A stretch of 62,108 nt of DNA from Candidatus Siliceabacter maunaloa (lineage in GTDB: Bacteria > Actinomycetota > Thermoleophilia > Solirubrobacterales > Solirubrobacteraceae): positions 1 through 62,108 of the forward strand of contig JANDLV010000020.1 of the NCBI GenBank assembly GCA_024330185.1. The letters run 5' to 3'. The translations under genes were made by a program, and so were the position numbers. Every line of letters begins with the position of its first letter. The stretch's first letter is position 1. This document shows, one piece after another, positions 16,038 through 25,406 of this stretch. Under the pieces are notes generated by a model that did not search any database, was not told where the DNA came from, and saw only the letters and a list, made by a program, of their open reading frames with translations.

Positions 16038-19000
16038 TCAGGCCAGCGTCAGTACGCCGTCCGCCATGAGCTCGTGAACGTGGGCCTCGATAGTCCCCGC
16101 GACCGCTGGGTCGCGGACGAGGACGCCGACCTCGAGATTCGCCGTCAGCGCGCGCTGGGTCAGGTTCGCGCTGCCCACGAGCGCTCGCTGCCCGTCCACG
16201 ACGAGGGCCTTGGCGTGCAGGGCGGCTCCGACGCTCTCGCCGGTCCACTCACCGCTCCGTCCCCACACCGTCGCCATCTCCAGGTTCGCCCCGCCCGGCC
16301 ACGGCTCGCTGGCCACCGCCCGATGCAGCGTCAGCCCATCCTCGGTGAGCCGGTCGAGGCCCACCTCGCGCGTATCGCCCTGGGCCAGCGTGTTCGTAGC
16401 GACCAGCCCGGAGCCACCGCCGCGGCGCACCAGCCCGCCGGCGCGCAGGAAGAAGTAGGCGACCAGGTCGGCGCTGCCGCGCACGCCGCCCGCCACCCAC
16501 CCCACGAGGTGGTCGCGGTACCGCGTCCCGAGCGCGCCGGTGATCCGCTGCCCGCCCTGGAACGGCGGGTTCCCCACGATCGCGTCGAACCCGCCCTGCG
16601 CGCTCACCTCCGGGAACTCCAGCGGCCAGTGCAGCGGCCGGCGATCATCGAACACGAGCACCTCGCCGTTCCCGCCGCCACCACCCGTCCGCTCCACCAG
16701 CCAGTCCGCCGCCCGGTCGCGCACGCGGTCCGGGCGACGTCCCGATCGACGGCAGCGACAGACGAGTCCAGCAGCACCCGCACCTCACCCGCCACCGAGC
16801 CCGTCAGCGGGTCTGCATCCGGCACCTGGCTCAGCGCCGCCCCGACCATCAGATCGCCCACCAGCCGCGCGTCGCCCAGCGCCTCCTCGGCCTCGCCCAG
16901 CAGCGCCGCCTTGTGCTCCGCATCTCGCACGTCGCGCACCACGAACGCCTCGAGCTCCCGCCGTAGCCCCAACGCCCGATCCACCGCGCGCGAGACCTCG
17001 TCGAAGCCGAGGTCGAAGCTGCTCTGCCGTCGCCACGCCGGGTCCATGTGCATCACCCGCAGCTGCCGAAGATCCACAACGCCCAGCAGCGAGTCGCCGC
17101 AGCGCAGCGCGTGGTCGACGAAGGAGAACGGGCGGTCGCGGACGAGCGTGATGAGCCACAGCGAGAGCTTGGCCATCTCGACGGCCATCGGGTTCTTGTC
17201 CACGCCGTACAGGCAGCGCTCGGCGACGAGGCGGTGGGCCAGCAGCTCGCGCTCCTGGGCCTGCGCGGGCAGCGGCGGCTCGTCGGGGGCCTCGGCCCGC
17301 GGGCGGCCGAACGCGGTCCACTCTACGCCGGCGTCCAGGCCGGCCCAGCCCTCCAGCAGGCGCGCGGCCAGGTAGCGGCAGGCGGCGACCAGGAACGCGC
17401 CCGAGCCCATCGCGATGTCGGCCACCTTGAGGTCCAGCAGCTCGGCGGCGGGGCGCAGGCGCCAGGCCGCAGGGTCGGCCTCCTGCGCGGGGCCGGGCGC
17501 GTAGGCGACCGGGTCCAGCGCGTGCTGGACGACCTCCTCGGCCAGCGAGCGCGGCGTGTAGTAGGTACCCGACGCGCAGCGGTCCAGCGCCTGGGTCACG
17601 AACAGCGAGCCGGCCAGCAGCACCTCGGGGTCGCCGCGCAGGTCGGTGCGCAGCAGGTCGTGGAAGGGCAGCACGCGCTCCAGCAGCGTCTCGTCGTTGG
17701 CGCACGCCGCGCGCAGCCGCGAACGCGCCTCCTCCTCCATCTCGGCGTCGAGCGCCTTGCCGATTGCCTTGGCGCTGCGCCTCGCCTTGGCCAGCGCCGC
17801 CGCCAGCTCCTCGCGGCCCTGCGCGGCCCAGCCCTCCACTTCGCTCAGCGCCAGCTCGGGCTCGAGCTTGCCCGCCACGCCCAGCGCCGTGTCGGTGGTG
17901 CGGATCGCGGTGTGGTCGAGCAGACCCTCGTAGACGTGGCCGATCTGCTCGACGTCCAGCGCGCGGAAGGACAGCAGCACGCGCGCGCCGTCGCGGCCGC
18001 CCCTGATCCAGGCTCTGCAGGGCGTCGAGCAGGTGCAGCACGGTGCGGTCGTCGACGGGCAGCGGGGCGGCGGCGACCGTGTGCCAATCGGTGTCCTGCG
18101 CGCGGCCCTCCAGGAACGGGTAGCGGTCGGGGTGCAGCAGGCCGCCGCCGTAGGCGGGCAGGCGCAGCGCGTCGTGCTCGATCCCGCCGTGCACCGCGCG
18201 GAACAGCGCGAGGATGCGGTGCCACGCGGCGGTGGACTTCTCCAGGACGTCCTCGCCGTCGCGGTCGGCGCGCTCCTGGAGCTGGGCGCGCAGCGTCGTC
18301 GCGGCCAGCGCCTCGCCGTAGCGCAGGTCGTCGATGGGCAGCAGCCGGCGCTCCTCGGCGACAAACAGGAAGACCAGGCGCATCATCACCGTGACCGCGC
18401 CGCGGTACCTCCTCGTCGGGCACGAGCGCGAGCAGCTCGCCGTGGCGCTCGCGGTCCTCGCGATCCAGCGTGGCGATCAGCAGCTCGACGGCGCGGCGCA
18501 CCTGTGCGCCCAGGCGGTCGGTGACCTCCTGCTGGCGCTGCGCGCTGTCGGCCAGCAGCGCGGCCACGCCCTCCTCGACGGACACGCTGAAGAAGCGGTG
18601 GGCGCCCAGCAGCGTGGCGAAGGCGCGCAGGGTGAGACCGTCCTCCTGCAGCCAGATCTCCGCCCGCCAGGTGCAGGCGCGCCGGTGGTCTGGCCCTGGC
18701 GTGACCACACCAGCGTCCAGCGCTCGCCATCGGTGACCAGCGCGAGGGGGATGGAGCTGGCGCGGGCCAGCTCCGCGGCACGGTCGATCGGGCTGGCTGC
18801 CCAGCCCTCGCCGGGCGGCGGACGGTCCAGCGCCGTGTCGGCGGGCACCACGTGCACGAGCAGGACGGGCACGCGCCGTTGTCGGCGCCGTGGTCGCGCA
18901 CGACGAGGTCGGGGCGCAGCGTGACCCCGTGCTCGGCCACGCGGTGGGCCGGGTCGGCCTCGGTCGCCTCGGCGGTCGCGCCCCGTAGCCCCAGCAGCTC

Positions 19001-19204
19001 GTCGAGGACCCAGCGCACCCAGCGCGCCTGGAGGCCGGGCTCGGCTCGCCACTCCGCGTACGCGAGACGCAGGTCATCCGCGGCCTGCGGCCTGGCGTCC
19101 AGGCCGTCGGGCAGCGCGCGCTTGAGCGTGGGGACGGTGAGGAACGGGCCCGTGGTCTCGACGAGCGAGAGCCACTCGGCGTGGTGGTGCTCGACGCCCC
19201 TCAC
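16038..19204 (-). pseudogene. drmMI (DISARM adenine methylase) remnant fused to the end of drmC (PLD)
   Basis: Read from GTG 19204, the methylase can be followed through six frame segments, with frameshifts near 18876, 18676, 18408, 17998 and 16731. Landmarks: VMMRLVFLFVAEERRLLP, SAM motif I DIAMGSGAFL, and motif IV GNPPFQGG, which marks an N6-adenine methylase of the Eco57I/class 1 DISARM DrmMI type. After ATVWGRSGEW the last open frame passes directly into a phospholipase-D HKD tail (LHAKALVVDGQRALVGSANL), which fits the C-terminus of DrmC. An in-frame deletion therefore removed the rest of drmMI, drmA, drmB and most of drmC. It cannot make a working methylase. Confidence 0.8.
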
Positions 19205-19214
19205 GGCCGGGTCT

Positions 19215-19260
19215 TCTCTCGGCCCGTCGGTCCCTCCCTCATGGCCGTGAGTTTCGCAGG
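19215..19260. repeat. direct repeat copy A, upstream of the methylase remnant
   Basis: This 46-bp stretch matches 20941-20987 at about 40 positions, in the same orientation, with core GGCCCGTC-R-GTCCCTCCCTCAT. It lies just 5' of the methylase remnant, so it may be that gene's old leader. The two copies bracket the DUF4160/DUF2442/unknown-gene cassette. Confidence 0.6.
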
Positions 19261-19348
19261 CGCGGGGCTCGCGGCCGCTCCTGCGGGCTTCGCCCGGTGA
19301 CGTGGCGGCGGTTGTGCGCGCCCTCGTACGAGGCCAGCCGAGCATCCG

Positions 19349-19630
19349 GTGCACCAGTCAGTATCGCGGCATGCCGACGGTCAGTCGTTCTACGGGATCA
19401 CGATCCAGATGTTCTTCAAGGAGCACGGCGTCCCCCACTTCCACGCGCGCTATGGCGGACAAGTCGCCGTGTTCACGGTGGAGCCCCTCGAGGCCGTTCG
19501 AGGCGAGCTCCCAAAGCGTGCCGAGCGCTTGGTTCGTGACTGGGCTCGCTTGCATCAAGCGGAGCTGATGCGAAACTGGGAGCACGCGCGAGCGGGCACT
19601 CCGCTCACGCTGATCGAGCCACTGCAATGA
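19349..19630 (+). CDS. DUF4160 domain-containing protein, N-terminus shifted
   Basis: A 93-residue protein of the DUF4160 family (core FYGITIQMFFKEHGVPHFHA and VRDWARLHQAELMRNWE). Family members begin MPTxSRFYGI. Here ATG CCG ACG GTC AGT CG at 19371 is out of frame with the FYGI segment, as if one base had been lost near 19387. The domain stays open only through the upstream GTG 19349, giving a novel first 13 residues. The next gene overlaps by 4 bases. The pair is common and toxin-antitoxin-like, but its function is unproven. Confidence 0.65.
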   Translation: MHQSVSRHADGQSFYGITIQMFFKEHGVPHFHARYGGQVAVFTVEPLEAVRGELPKRAERLVRDWARLHQAELMRNWEHARAGTPLTLIEPLQ

Positions 19631-19905
19631 GCGACATTCGCGACATCGTCGGCGTCGAGGTCACGGGCGACCACAGCCTGCGCGCCACCTTCGACGACGG
19701 GGCCGTACGCGAGGTGAGCCTCGAGGGCCCGCTCGACGGGCCGGTCTTCGAGCCCCTGCGCGATCCCGAGCTGTTCGCGCAGGTCAGGGTCGACCGTGAA
19801 TCCGGAACCGTCGTGTGGCCGACCGGCGCCGACCTGGACCCCATCGTCGTCTACGAGGGGCTCCCGCCTCTCAATGCCCGAGTCGTGCGGGAAGCCACCG
19901 TCTGA
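19627..19905 (+). CDS. DUF2442 domain-containing protein
   Basis: A 92-residue DUF2442 protein: N-terminal beta strands (VEVTGDHSLRATFDDGAVRE) and the C-terminal block GTVVWPTGADLDPIVVYEG. Its ATG overlaps the stop of the DUF4160 gene (ATGA), so the two are translationally coupled. DUF4160/DUF2442 pairs recur in accessory regions. This copy appears intact. Confidence 0.85.
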   Translation: MSDIRDIVGVEVTGDHSLRATFDDGAVREVSLEGPLDGPVFEPLRDPELFAQVRVDRESGTVVWPTGADLDPIVVYEGLPPLNARVVREATV

Positions 19906-19991
19906 CGTTCCTGAACTCGGGCCACGCAGACCCTCGCCTCGGCTGCCCGCATGGGATCAGAGGTCGCCGTCGCGGATGCCACACTGGCGAC

Positions 19992-20870
19992 ATGGAGGCA
20001 GAGGAACGCAACGCTCTGATGCGGATTCATCAGGCCGAGACTGCACGGCGTGAGGGTGGGCAAGCCCCGTGCTCGTTCAAGCTGCTCCATACGGGCGCGA
20101 TGCGCAGCCAGATCGACCATCCATGCTGGGATCCGTCCTGGGCTGTGCCCTCAGAGCACACGATCGATGATCTCGCCGACCGGGGACTGCTCCGTGTGGA
20201 GCCGAGCCACAACAAGAGCCGCGACTTCGTACTGACGCCTGATGGGCGCGCCGCCGCCGCGGCCATCGCTGAGCAGGCCACGATGCCGATCGCCACAGAG
20301 GGCCACGCACCCGCGGCCACCGACGTCCTGGAATGGCTCATCCGCGTGGAGAAGGTGGCACCCGCCACGTTCCGTTCGCCCTCTCTCCTGCTTGACCGGG
20401 CGGTTGCGGACCAACTGGTCAGCCTCACCGGGCGCGAGTCTCTGGCCCGTCGGATCCTTGCGTTGGCCGATGAGGGCTATGTGTCCGGCCTCATCACGCG
20501 CACCTTCGGTGCGACGGACGAGCAGACGCTGAAGGACTCCACGGATCTCGGGTTGACGATGAGAGCTCATCAGTCCATGACGCAGCCGTCCACGACACGA
20601 ACGATCAACGTCTTTGGGGACGTCATCGACAGCCAGATCGCGGCCGGCAACATCACGAGCTACACGACCTTCGTGGAGTTGCTCGATCGGGCTATCACCG
20701 AGATCGACGGTATCGACGAGGTAGACAACGAGACCAAGGAGGAAGCGAAGGGGGTCCTCGCGCGTCTTCGGGGCAAGGCAGCCGAAGCTTCAGGCGAGGT
20801 CGCGACAGGTGCCGCCGGCGATCTCGCGGCCGCGGTTCTGGCTCGTCTCGTCGGGTTGCCGCTCGGCTGA
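19992..20870 (+). CDS. unknown protein with winged-helix-like N-terminus and GDVxxSQIAxGN motif
   Basis: A 292-residue protein I do not recognise as a named family. The first 90 residues resemble a winged helix-turn-helix (LADRGLLRVEPSHNKSRDFV as wing). Residues about 215-235 hold INVFGDVIDSQIAAGN, a motif seen in several effector-associated proteins of bacterial conflict systems. A helical C-terminus rich in Ala and Glu follows. GC content is visibly lower than in the core genes, and it lies between the two 46-bp direct repeats, both signs of acquisition. The frame is intact from ATG 19992. Confidence 0.6.
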   Translation: MEAEERNALMRIHQAETARREGGQAPCSFKLLHTGAMRSQIDHPCWDPSWAVPSEHTIDDLADRGLLRVEPSHNKSRDFVLTPDGRAAAAAIAEQATMPIATEGHAPAATDVLEWLIRVEKVAPATFRSPSLLLDRAVADQLVSLTGRESLARRILALADEGYVSGLITRTFGATDEQTLKDSTDLGLTMRAHQSMTQPSTTRTINVFGDVIDSQIAAGNITSYTTFVELLDRAITEIDGIDEVDNETKEEAKGVLARLRGKAAEASGEVATGAAGDLAAAVLARLVGLPLG

Positions 20871-20940
20871 TCGCGCACACGCCAGAGGTCTTCGCTATCG
20901 CGTGCGCCGGCCCACCGGATGACAGCGGAACCGCCCAGGC

Positions 20941-20987
20941 CTCTCCGGGCCCGTCAGTCCCTCCCTCATCGCGGTGATTCTCGCAGG
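20941..20987. repeat. direct repeat copy B
   Basis: This is the second copy of the roughly 47-bp sequence at 19215-19260, same orientation, between the unknown gene and the relE remnant. No coding role is evident. It may mark the junction of an insertion or a duplicated leader segment. Confidence 0.6.
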
Positions 20988-21034
20988 AAGTCTCGCCGCC
21001 GCCCCTGCCCGCGGGATCGGGCATGAGGAACGCA

Positions 21035-21302
21035 TCAGAGTGGACGGTAGGCATCGCGGCGGTGCTCGATGCGCACCACGATGACCTGGCGTGTCTCATC
21101 GTGCGGTCGGTAGAGCACCCGGTAGGTACCTCGACGTGCGGCCCAAGCGCCGGCCAGGTCGCCGCGTAGCGGCTTGCTGACCCGCCGGGGTTGTTGCACC
21201 AGGGCGGTCGTGAGGAAGTCGATCACGGCAGCGGCGACCGCCTCGGGAAGTCGCTCGGTCAGCGCTCGACGTGCCGGCGGGGTGAGACGAGCCCGTAGTC
21301 AT
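21035..21302 (-). pseudogene. RelE/ParE-family toxin with N-terminal frameshift
   Basis: From ATG 21302, preceded by AGGAGG, the frame gives MTTGSS and is then wrong. A shift near 21285 restores LTPPARRALTERLPE, and then the toxin core (LRGDLAGAWAARRGTYRVLY and IEHRRDAYRP) runs to the stop at 21035. The core is that of RelE mRNA interferases. An in-frame GTG at 21226 could give a 63-residue product lacking the first helix, probably inactive. Confidence 0.65.
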
Positions 21303-21576
21303 CCTCCTGGCTCGACGGCCGAGGCGGCGGACGGCCTCGACGCCGCGCACGACATCGCCCCCGCCGTACGCGGCGTCAGCCTCGCGGATGTCGGCCAGGG
21401 CCTCGGGGTCGCTGAGCACGAACAGCGTCTCTTCGAGCTGAGCGAGGTCCTCCGGACTGATGATGACGGCCGCGTCGTGGCCGCTGCGGGTGATGGTGAC
21501 CCGCGGGTGCTGGCGCGACCCGATCGACGACCTCGGACAGATGATCCCGGACGGCTCTCGGCGGTTGAGTGCTCAT
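21303..21576 (-). pseudogene. YefM/Phd-family antitoxin with frameshifts
   Basis: ATG 21576 begins a normal Phd/YefM start (RAVRDHLSEVVDRV). After about 20 codons the frame must change to read RVTITRSGHDAAVIISPEDL and LEETLFVLSDPEALADIREA. At the 3' end this second frame has no stop and runs through the toxin start, so a further indel is needed. It is the expected antitoxin partner of the RelE remnant downstream. Both genes being broken is consistent with loss of the pair. Confidence 0.65.
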
Positions 21577-21840
21577 GGCCACGATTGTGGCGCTTATGGC
21601 GTTCTTGTCGAGTCGGGTGTCGACGAGAACTCAAGGTTCGTTCATACGGGGACGACGTGCGCGCCACCTCGCGCCCATCGAATCAAGCCGTGGCGGCGCC
21701 CAGCGGCGACCTCGCCCTCATGCGGGGACCAGACTGCTGGCGCGCGCCGCCATTGCGGTCGCCCCCCGCGCCAGGAGTCACGCTGTTGCTCCAAAGCGTG
21801 ATCGAGGACGTCCGAGCCGCTCTAGGCAGTCACGCGTACG

Positions 21841-22599
21841 TTACTGAGCGGCCCCCTGCTCCTCGACCGCAGTCTCTCCGACGAGCTCGATGGCCCGATC
21901 GCCATCGACCACCGTCAGCCGCGTAGCTCGGCTCGCCAGCCGGTCATTCGCGTGCCACTGGCCGCGGGAATCCTCCAGGTGCCGTTCGAGCCCTCGTGGG
22001 AGCGCCTCGACTAGGTCGTGGGAGCTAAGCGCCACACGGGTGAGGGCCCAGCAGCGTTCGAGATGCTGGCCGAGGTTGACCCACTGCCACCGGCTCTCGG
22101 CGAGCTGCCGGGAGTCCCTTCGGCCGGGAAGCATGAAGGCGCCCGCGGGGGCGGGATGACCGCCGCGCTCACAGTGCGACGCGTACTCCTCGGTTCGGAA
22201 GCGACCCTTGGAACGCTTGCGCATCGCGGCGGGGCGGAAAAGGCGCTGCCGGTCGTCGGGTAGCGCGCGAAGCCAGGTGGCGGCCTCGTCGGGGTACTCA
22301 CCAAACAGCCAGGCAAGGTACTCGCACTCGACGAGCTGCCGCACGAGCGCCGCCGCGGCATAGTGGCGGTTCTCATCAAGCAGCGTCACCGTTCCTTGAG
22401 CGACCTCACCCGTCATCTGAAGAACGATGCCAAGCGAAAGGGTGCCATCGTCTTGCACGGTCCAACCGGTCACCCAAACGGCGTATCCAGCTTCATCGAA
22501 CGCGCTGGCTGCGGTCCGGCACCACTCCACTCGCCGCTCATGCGCGGCTGGATCTTGAAGCAGCCCTTCGAAGGCCTCACGGGTGATCATCGTGGCCAT
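21841..22599 (-). CDS. hypothetical protein
   Basis: A 252-residue soluble protein of unknown function with an intact frame. Clear helical blocks include AAAALVRQLVECEYLAWLFG followed by a basic segment AAMRKRSKGRFRTEEYASHC and a His-rich region. The arrangement recalls helical proteins of the DUF5677/AbiV-like kind found in defence islands, but I cannot assign it. It lies downstream of the phosphoribosyltransferase gene on the same strand, possibly as a third member of the dprA operon. Confidence 0.6.
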   Translation of the reverse strand: MATMITREAFEGLLQDPAAHERRVEWCRTAASAFDEAGYAVWVTGWTVQDDGTLSLGIVLQMTGEVAQGTVTLLDENRHYAAAALVRQLVECEYLAWLFGEYPDEAATWLRALPDDRQRLFRPAAMRKRSKGRFRTEEYASHCERGGHPAPAGAFMLPGRRDSRQLAESRWQWVNLGQHLERCWALTRVALSSHDLVEALPRGLERHLEDSRGQWHANDRLASRATRLTVVDGDRAIELVGETAVEEQGAAQ

Positions 22600-23666
22600 G
22601 GGTCCAGCGTAGGTGCCCCACCTCTCCCTCGCAGTCGTGGGCTCCCCGAGGCGCGCTTGATGGGGAGAGGCGTGGCCCTATCCGAGGATAAAGGCGGCCG
22701 TTGAGCAGAAGTGTGACTCGGCGGCCTGAGGGTGACACTTGACTGTTTCCGCGCCATCATTGACATCGCCGCACACGGCGGATGCTGGAGAGCGGTGACC
22801 TCAGCGATCCGAGCGGCGTCCACGCCCGAGCCACAACAGCACCATCTGCGCGGGTCGCCACGTGACGACCGACCCGCTGCTGGGACGCGCGACAGGAGCG
22901 CGAATGCGGCCGATGCAGCGCAGCTACAGCCGGGCGCGATGCACCGCATACGTGCCCCAGTCAAAGCCAGAGGCAGATCCGCGAGCCGTTGGCGGTGGTC
23001 GCTGTACTCGAGTTTGACGTAGCGGCCGATGACGACGAGCGCCACGGCGTCGGCCCCCGCATCACGTAAGCCGCCGCCGCGGACTGCGCCGAGCTTCCGG
23101 TCGTCCACGTGTCGTCGACGAGCAGCACCGCACTGCCATCGAGCCGCTGCGTCGCGCGGTATCGGACAGCATCGAAGCGCCGCTCGTCGGCCTCGGAATC
23201 GGCCGGCCGCAACGCGCTGGTAGCTCGCGGCGGTCGGCTGGGCGTGCTCGCCGACGATCGCACGCAGACGGTCGCGGGCGTCGTCGCGCGCAGTCGTCTT
23301 GGACGCCACCGTCGTCATCACGTCGAACGCTGGGATGCCTGCCTCCCCGGCGAGGCAGCGCTCATGAGCGCGGATGAATCGCCAGAAGACCGCGAGGAGG
23401 TCTCTCGAGAACCGAGTGCGTACCTGCGCGTCGGGGTTGTCCTTGTGCTTCCGCAGCGCGGTGTGCATCTGTTCGGTGCTCGGCGCGTACGTGATCGGCA
23501 CCACGACGTCGAGGTGGTCGGGCTGGTGGGCGTAGCGGTAGCACGTCGGGTAGCCGTCGGTGAACGTCCGGCACACGCGGCAGGTATCCGGACCGGTGGG
23601 TGCCGGCGCTCGCATGAAGTTCGCATAGGGAGCGCTGACCTCATCGACGGTGGGTCGACCGGCCAT
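22587..23666 (-). pseudogene. phosphoribosyltransferase-domain protein with two frameshifts
   Basis: ATG 23666 starts a protein with a zinc-ribbon-like segment CRVCRTFTDGYPTC and a helical domain. At about 23210 the frame shifts; the second frame carries the PRPP-binding loop VLLVDDTWTTGSSAQSAAAA. Near 23070 it returns to the first frame with LRDAGADAVALVVIGRYVKL. The whole is a ComF-like amidophosphoribosyltransferase-type protein. The true 3' end is unclear, perhaps near 22920; the first frame stays open to 22587. It lies 12 bases after the DprA-like gene. Confidence 0.7.
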
Positions 23667-23678
23667 AGCCGCTGAGTC

Positions 23679-24524
23679 CTACTCGATGAGCGAAAGCTCG
23701 GAGGAGTAGACGCGCTCCAGCACGGGGATCACCTCGTCGACCGCGTCGATGACGTGCACGCCCGGCCGGTCGGCGTAGCGCTGCGCCCACGGATGCGCGA
23801 GCAGCGAGCGCATGAGGAAGACTGGCCTGCCGTGCTCAAGAGCAAGCCGAGCCTGCATCCGCGCACCGCTGGTCTGCGAGGCCTCGATGACGATCGTCGC
23901 CTGTGCGAATCCGGACATCACCGCGTTGCGCTCCGGGAAGGTCCATCGTCGTGGACCCTGGTCTGGCCACAGATGGGAGATCACCGCCGACTCCTCGCCC
24001 AACAGACGCTGGAGCTCGGCGTTCTCCTTCGGGAAGACGTGACGTAGCCCCGTACCCAGCATCGCAACGGTCCGACCACCGGCCTCGAGCGCTGCCGTGT
24101 GGGCCGCTGTGTCGATGCCGGCCGCGAGCCCGCTGACCACGACGTAGCCAGCATCGACCAGGCCGCGAGCGACTGCGCCGGCTTGATCGAGCCCGGAGTG
24201 CGTCGGCGAGCGAGTCCCAACCACTGCGACGCTGCGCTGGTCGTCGCCCGCGAGCTTTCCGCGGACGAACAGGGCCGGCGGCCGGTCATGAACGGTCTGG
24301 AGGTTCGCCGGGTACTCGTCGTCGAGCGCGGTCTGGACCGCGATGCCCTGCCGGCTCCAACCCTCAAGCTCCGCCTCGATCGCCTCGAGGTCTACAGCGC
24401 CTCCGTCGTCAGGGTCAAACAGCCGCCCCTCCCCGGGATCTGCGGCCTCGAGCGCCCTCAGCGCGCTGCCCTCGGTCTCCAGGAGCTCTACGACTTGCCC
24501 GCGGGTCAAGGTCGAGGTGCGCAT
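23679..24524 (-). CDS. DprA/Smf-family Rossmann-fold protein (accessory type)
   Basis: A 281-residue protein with an intact DprA core: AVVGTRSPTHSGLDQAG, VVVSGLAAGIDTAAHTAALE, VAMLGTGLRHVFPKEN, and the RRWTFPERNAVMSGFA and SGARMQARLALEHGRPVF blocks. Housekeeping DprA protects transforming single-stranded DNA for RecA. This copy sits in a defence island directly upstream of a phosphoribosyltransferase gene. I recall DprA-phosphoribosyltransferase pairs being listed as candidate antiphage modules, but cannot check this. It is one of few unbroken genes in the island. Confidence 0.8.
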   Translation of the reverse strand: MRTSTLTRGQVVELLETEGSALRALEAADPGEGRLFDPDDGGAVDLEAIEAELEGWSRQGIAVQTALDDEYPANLQTVHDRPPALFVRGKLAGDDQRSVAVVGTRSPTHSGLDQAGAVARGLVDAGYVVVSGLAAGIDTAAHTAALEAGGRTVAMLGTGLRHVFPKENAELQRLLGEESAVISHLWPDQGPRRWTFPERNAVMSGFAQATIVIEASQTSGARMQARLALEHGRPVFLMRSLLAHPWAQRYADRPGVHVIDAVDEVIPVLERVYSSELSLIE

Positions 24525-24710
24525 CAGCGCGACTACCGCCGCTGTCTCCCTTCGATGGCATCATCTCAGCCGACGGGAACACGTGTTCGAATCGTAGCAA
24601 CGGCACCGGATCCCACCGTAGCGACGTCTTTCGCCCTCGCCGAGGGGCTCACCCTCGACTGCCCGGCTTGTCGGTCATAGCTACGCGTCGGGGTCGCGGA
24701 AGGACTTCGG

Positions 24711-25001
24711 CTAGTCGGCGGTGATGCAGACGTCGTCGCCAGAGAGCACGGCTTCGCCGACGCGCTCACGCATGTTGGCAGCGATGTCCTTCGCCAGGTC
24801 CTGAGAGCGGTTGAGCAGGGTGAAGGTGATCCACACCTTGCCCTCGGCGGTGTCGGCGCGGGCGGTCATGCCGGCGGTGTCCGGGGGCGCGTGCTCGAGC
24901 GCGGCGTCGAACAGGGCTTCGGTGAACGCTCCGTCTTCGTCGCCGGAGGGGACGGTGAACGGCAGCGTGATGGTCCAGTCGCGGTATGCGGGCTCGCTCA
25001 T
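24711..25001 (-). CDS. small hypothetical protein
   Basis: A 96-residue acidic protein without recognised domains. It has alternating strand-like segments (YRDWTITLPFTVPSG, KVWITFTLLNRS) and a helix (DLAKDIAANMRERVGEAV). It follows the HicA-like gene by 60 bases on the same strand and may be its partner, though it does not resemble HicB. Confidence 0.5.
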   Translation of the reverse strand: MSEPAYRDWTITLPFTVPSGDEDGAFTEALFDAALEHAPPDTAGMTARADTAEGKVWITFTLLNRSQDLAKDIAANMRERVGEAVLSGDDVCITAD

Positions 25002-25061
25002 AGGGCCATCATCATCTGCCCATCGTAAGGAAAGATCAACCGCTGGGTGTCGCAGACCCGG

Positions 25062-25301
25062 TCAGGCGTCCAAACCTGCATCACGGAAGGCGGCGAGGGC
25101 GTTGTTATATGCGCGATGGTCGCTGCTCGTCGCGTGGAGCATGACCTGGCCGACGCGGTCGGGCGCCTGCCAGAGGATGCCCTTCTTCTTCTGGGCGGGC
25201 CACCATCCGGCGTCCCAGGCGATCTTCTGGAGCTTCTTGAGCTCCTTGGCACCGACGTAGATGAACCCCTGATCGGGGTCAGCGATGCGCTTTGGGTGCA
25301 T
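25062..25301 (-). CDS. small HicA-like protein
   Basis: A 79-residue protein starting at ATG 25301, with GAGGAG 9 bases upstream. The region KELKKLQKIAWDAGWWPAQKKKGILWQ resembles the HicA dsRNA-binding fold in which a helix is followed by a Gly-Trp turn and a basic strand, and the later MLHATSSDH could carry the His. The match is weak and there is no HicB next to it. Confidence 0.45.
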   Translation of the reverse strand: MHPKRIADPDQGFIYVGAKELKKLQKIAWDAGWWPAQKKKGILWQAPDRVGQVMLHATSSDHRAYNNALAAFRDAGLDA

Positions 25302-25406
25302 CGGGCGGGTCTCCTCGGTCGAGGTGATCCGTCCGGACGCGCTGCCACGATGACGCACCCTGCACGTACGTAGTCGTCGCGGTCGGCCCGGCCGGCTGAA
25401 CGTTAG

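Noticed and set aside
16038-16300. A separate complete PLD nuclease gene
   Set aside because: Only the second half of the HKD domain is present, in the same frame as the methylase, with no start or first HKD motif.
16731-18876. Programmed frameshifting or phase variation in the methylase gene
   Set aside because: The five shifts are at different non-slippery places, without long homopolymers or tandem repeats, and neighbouring genes are broken too.
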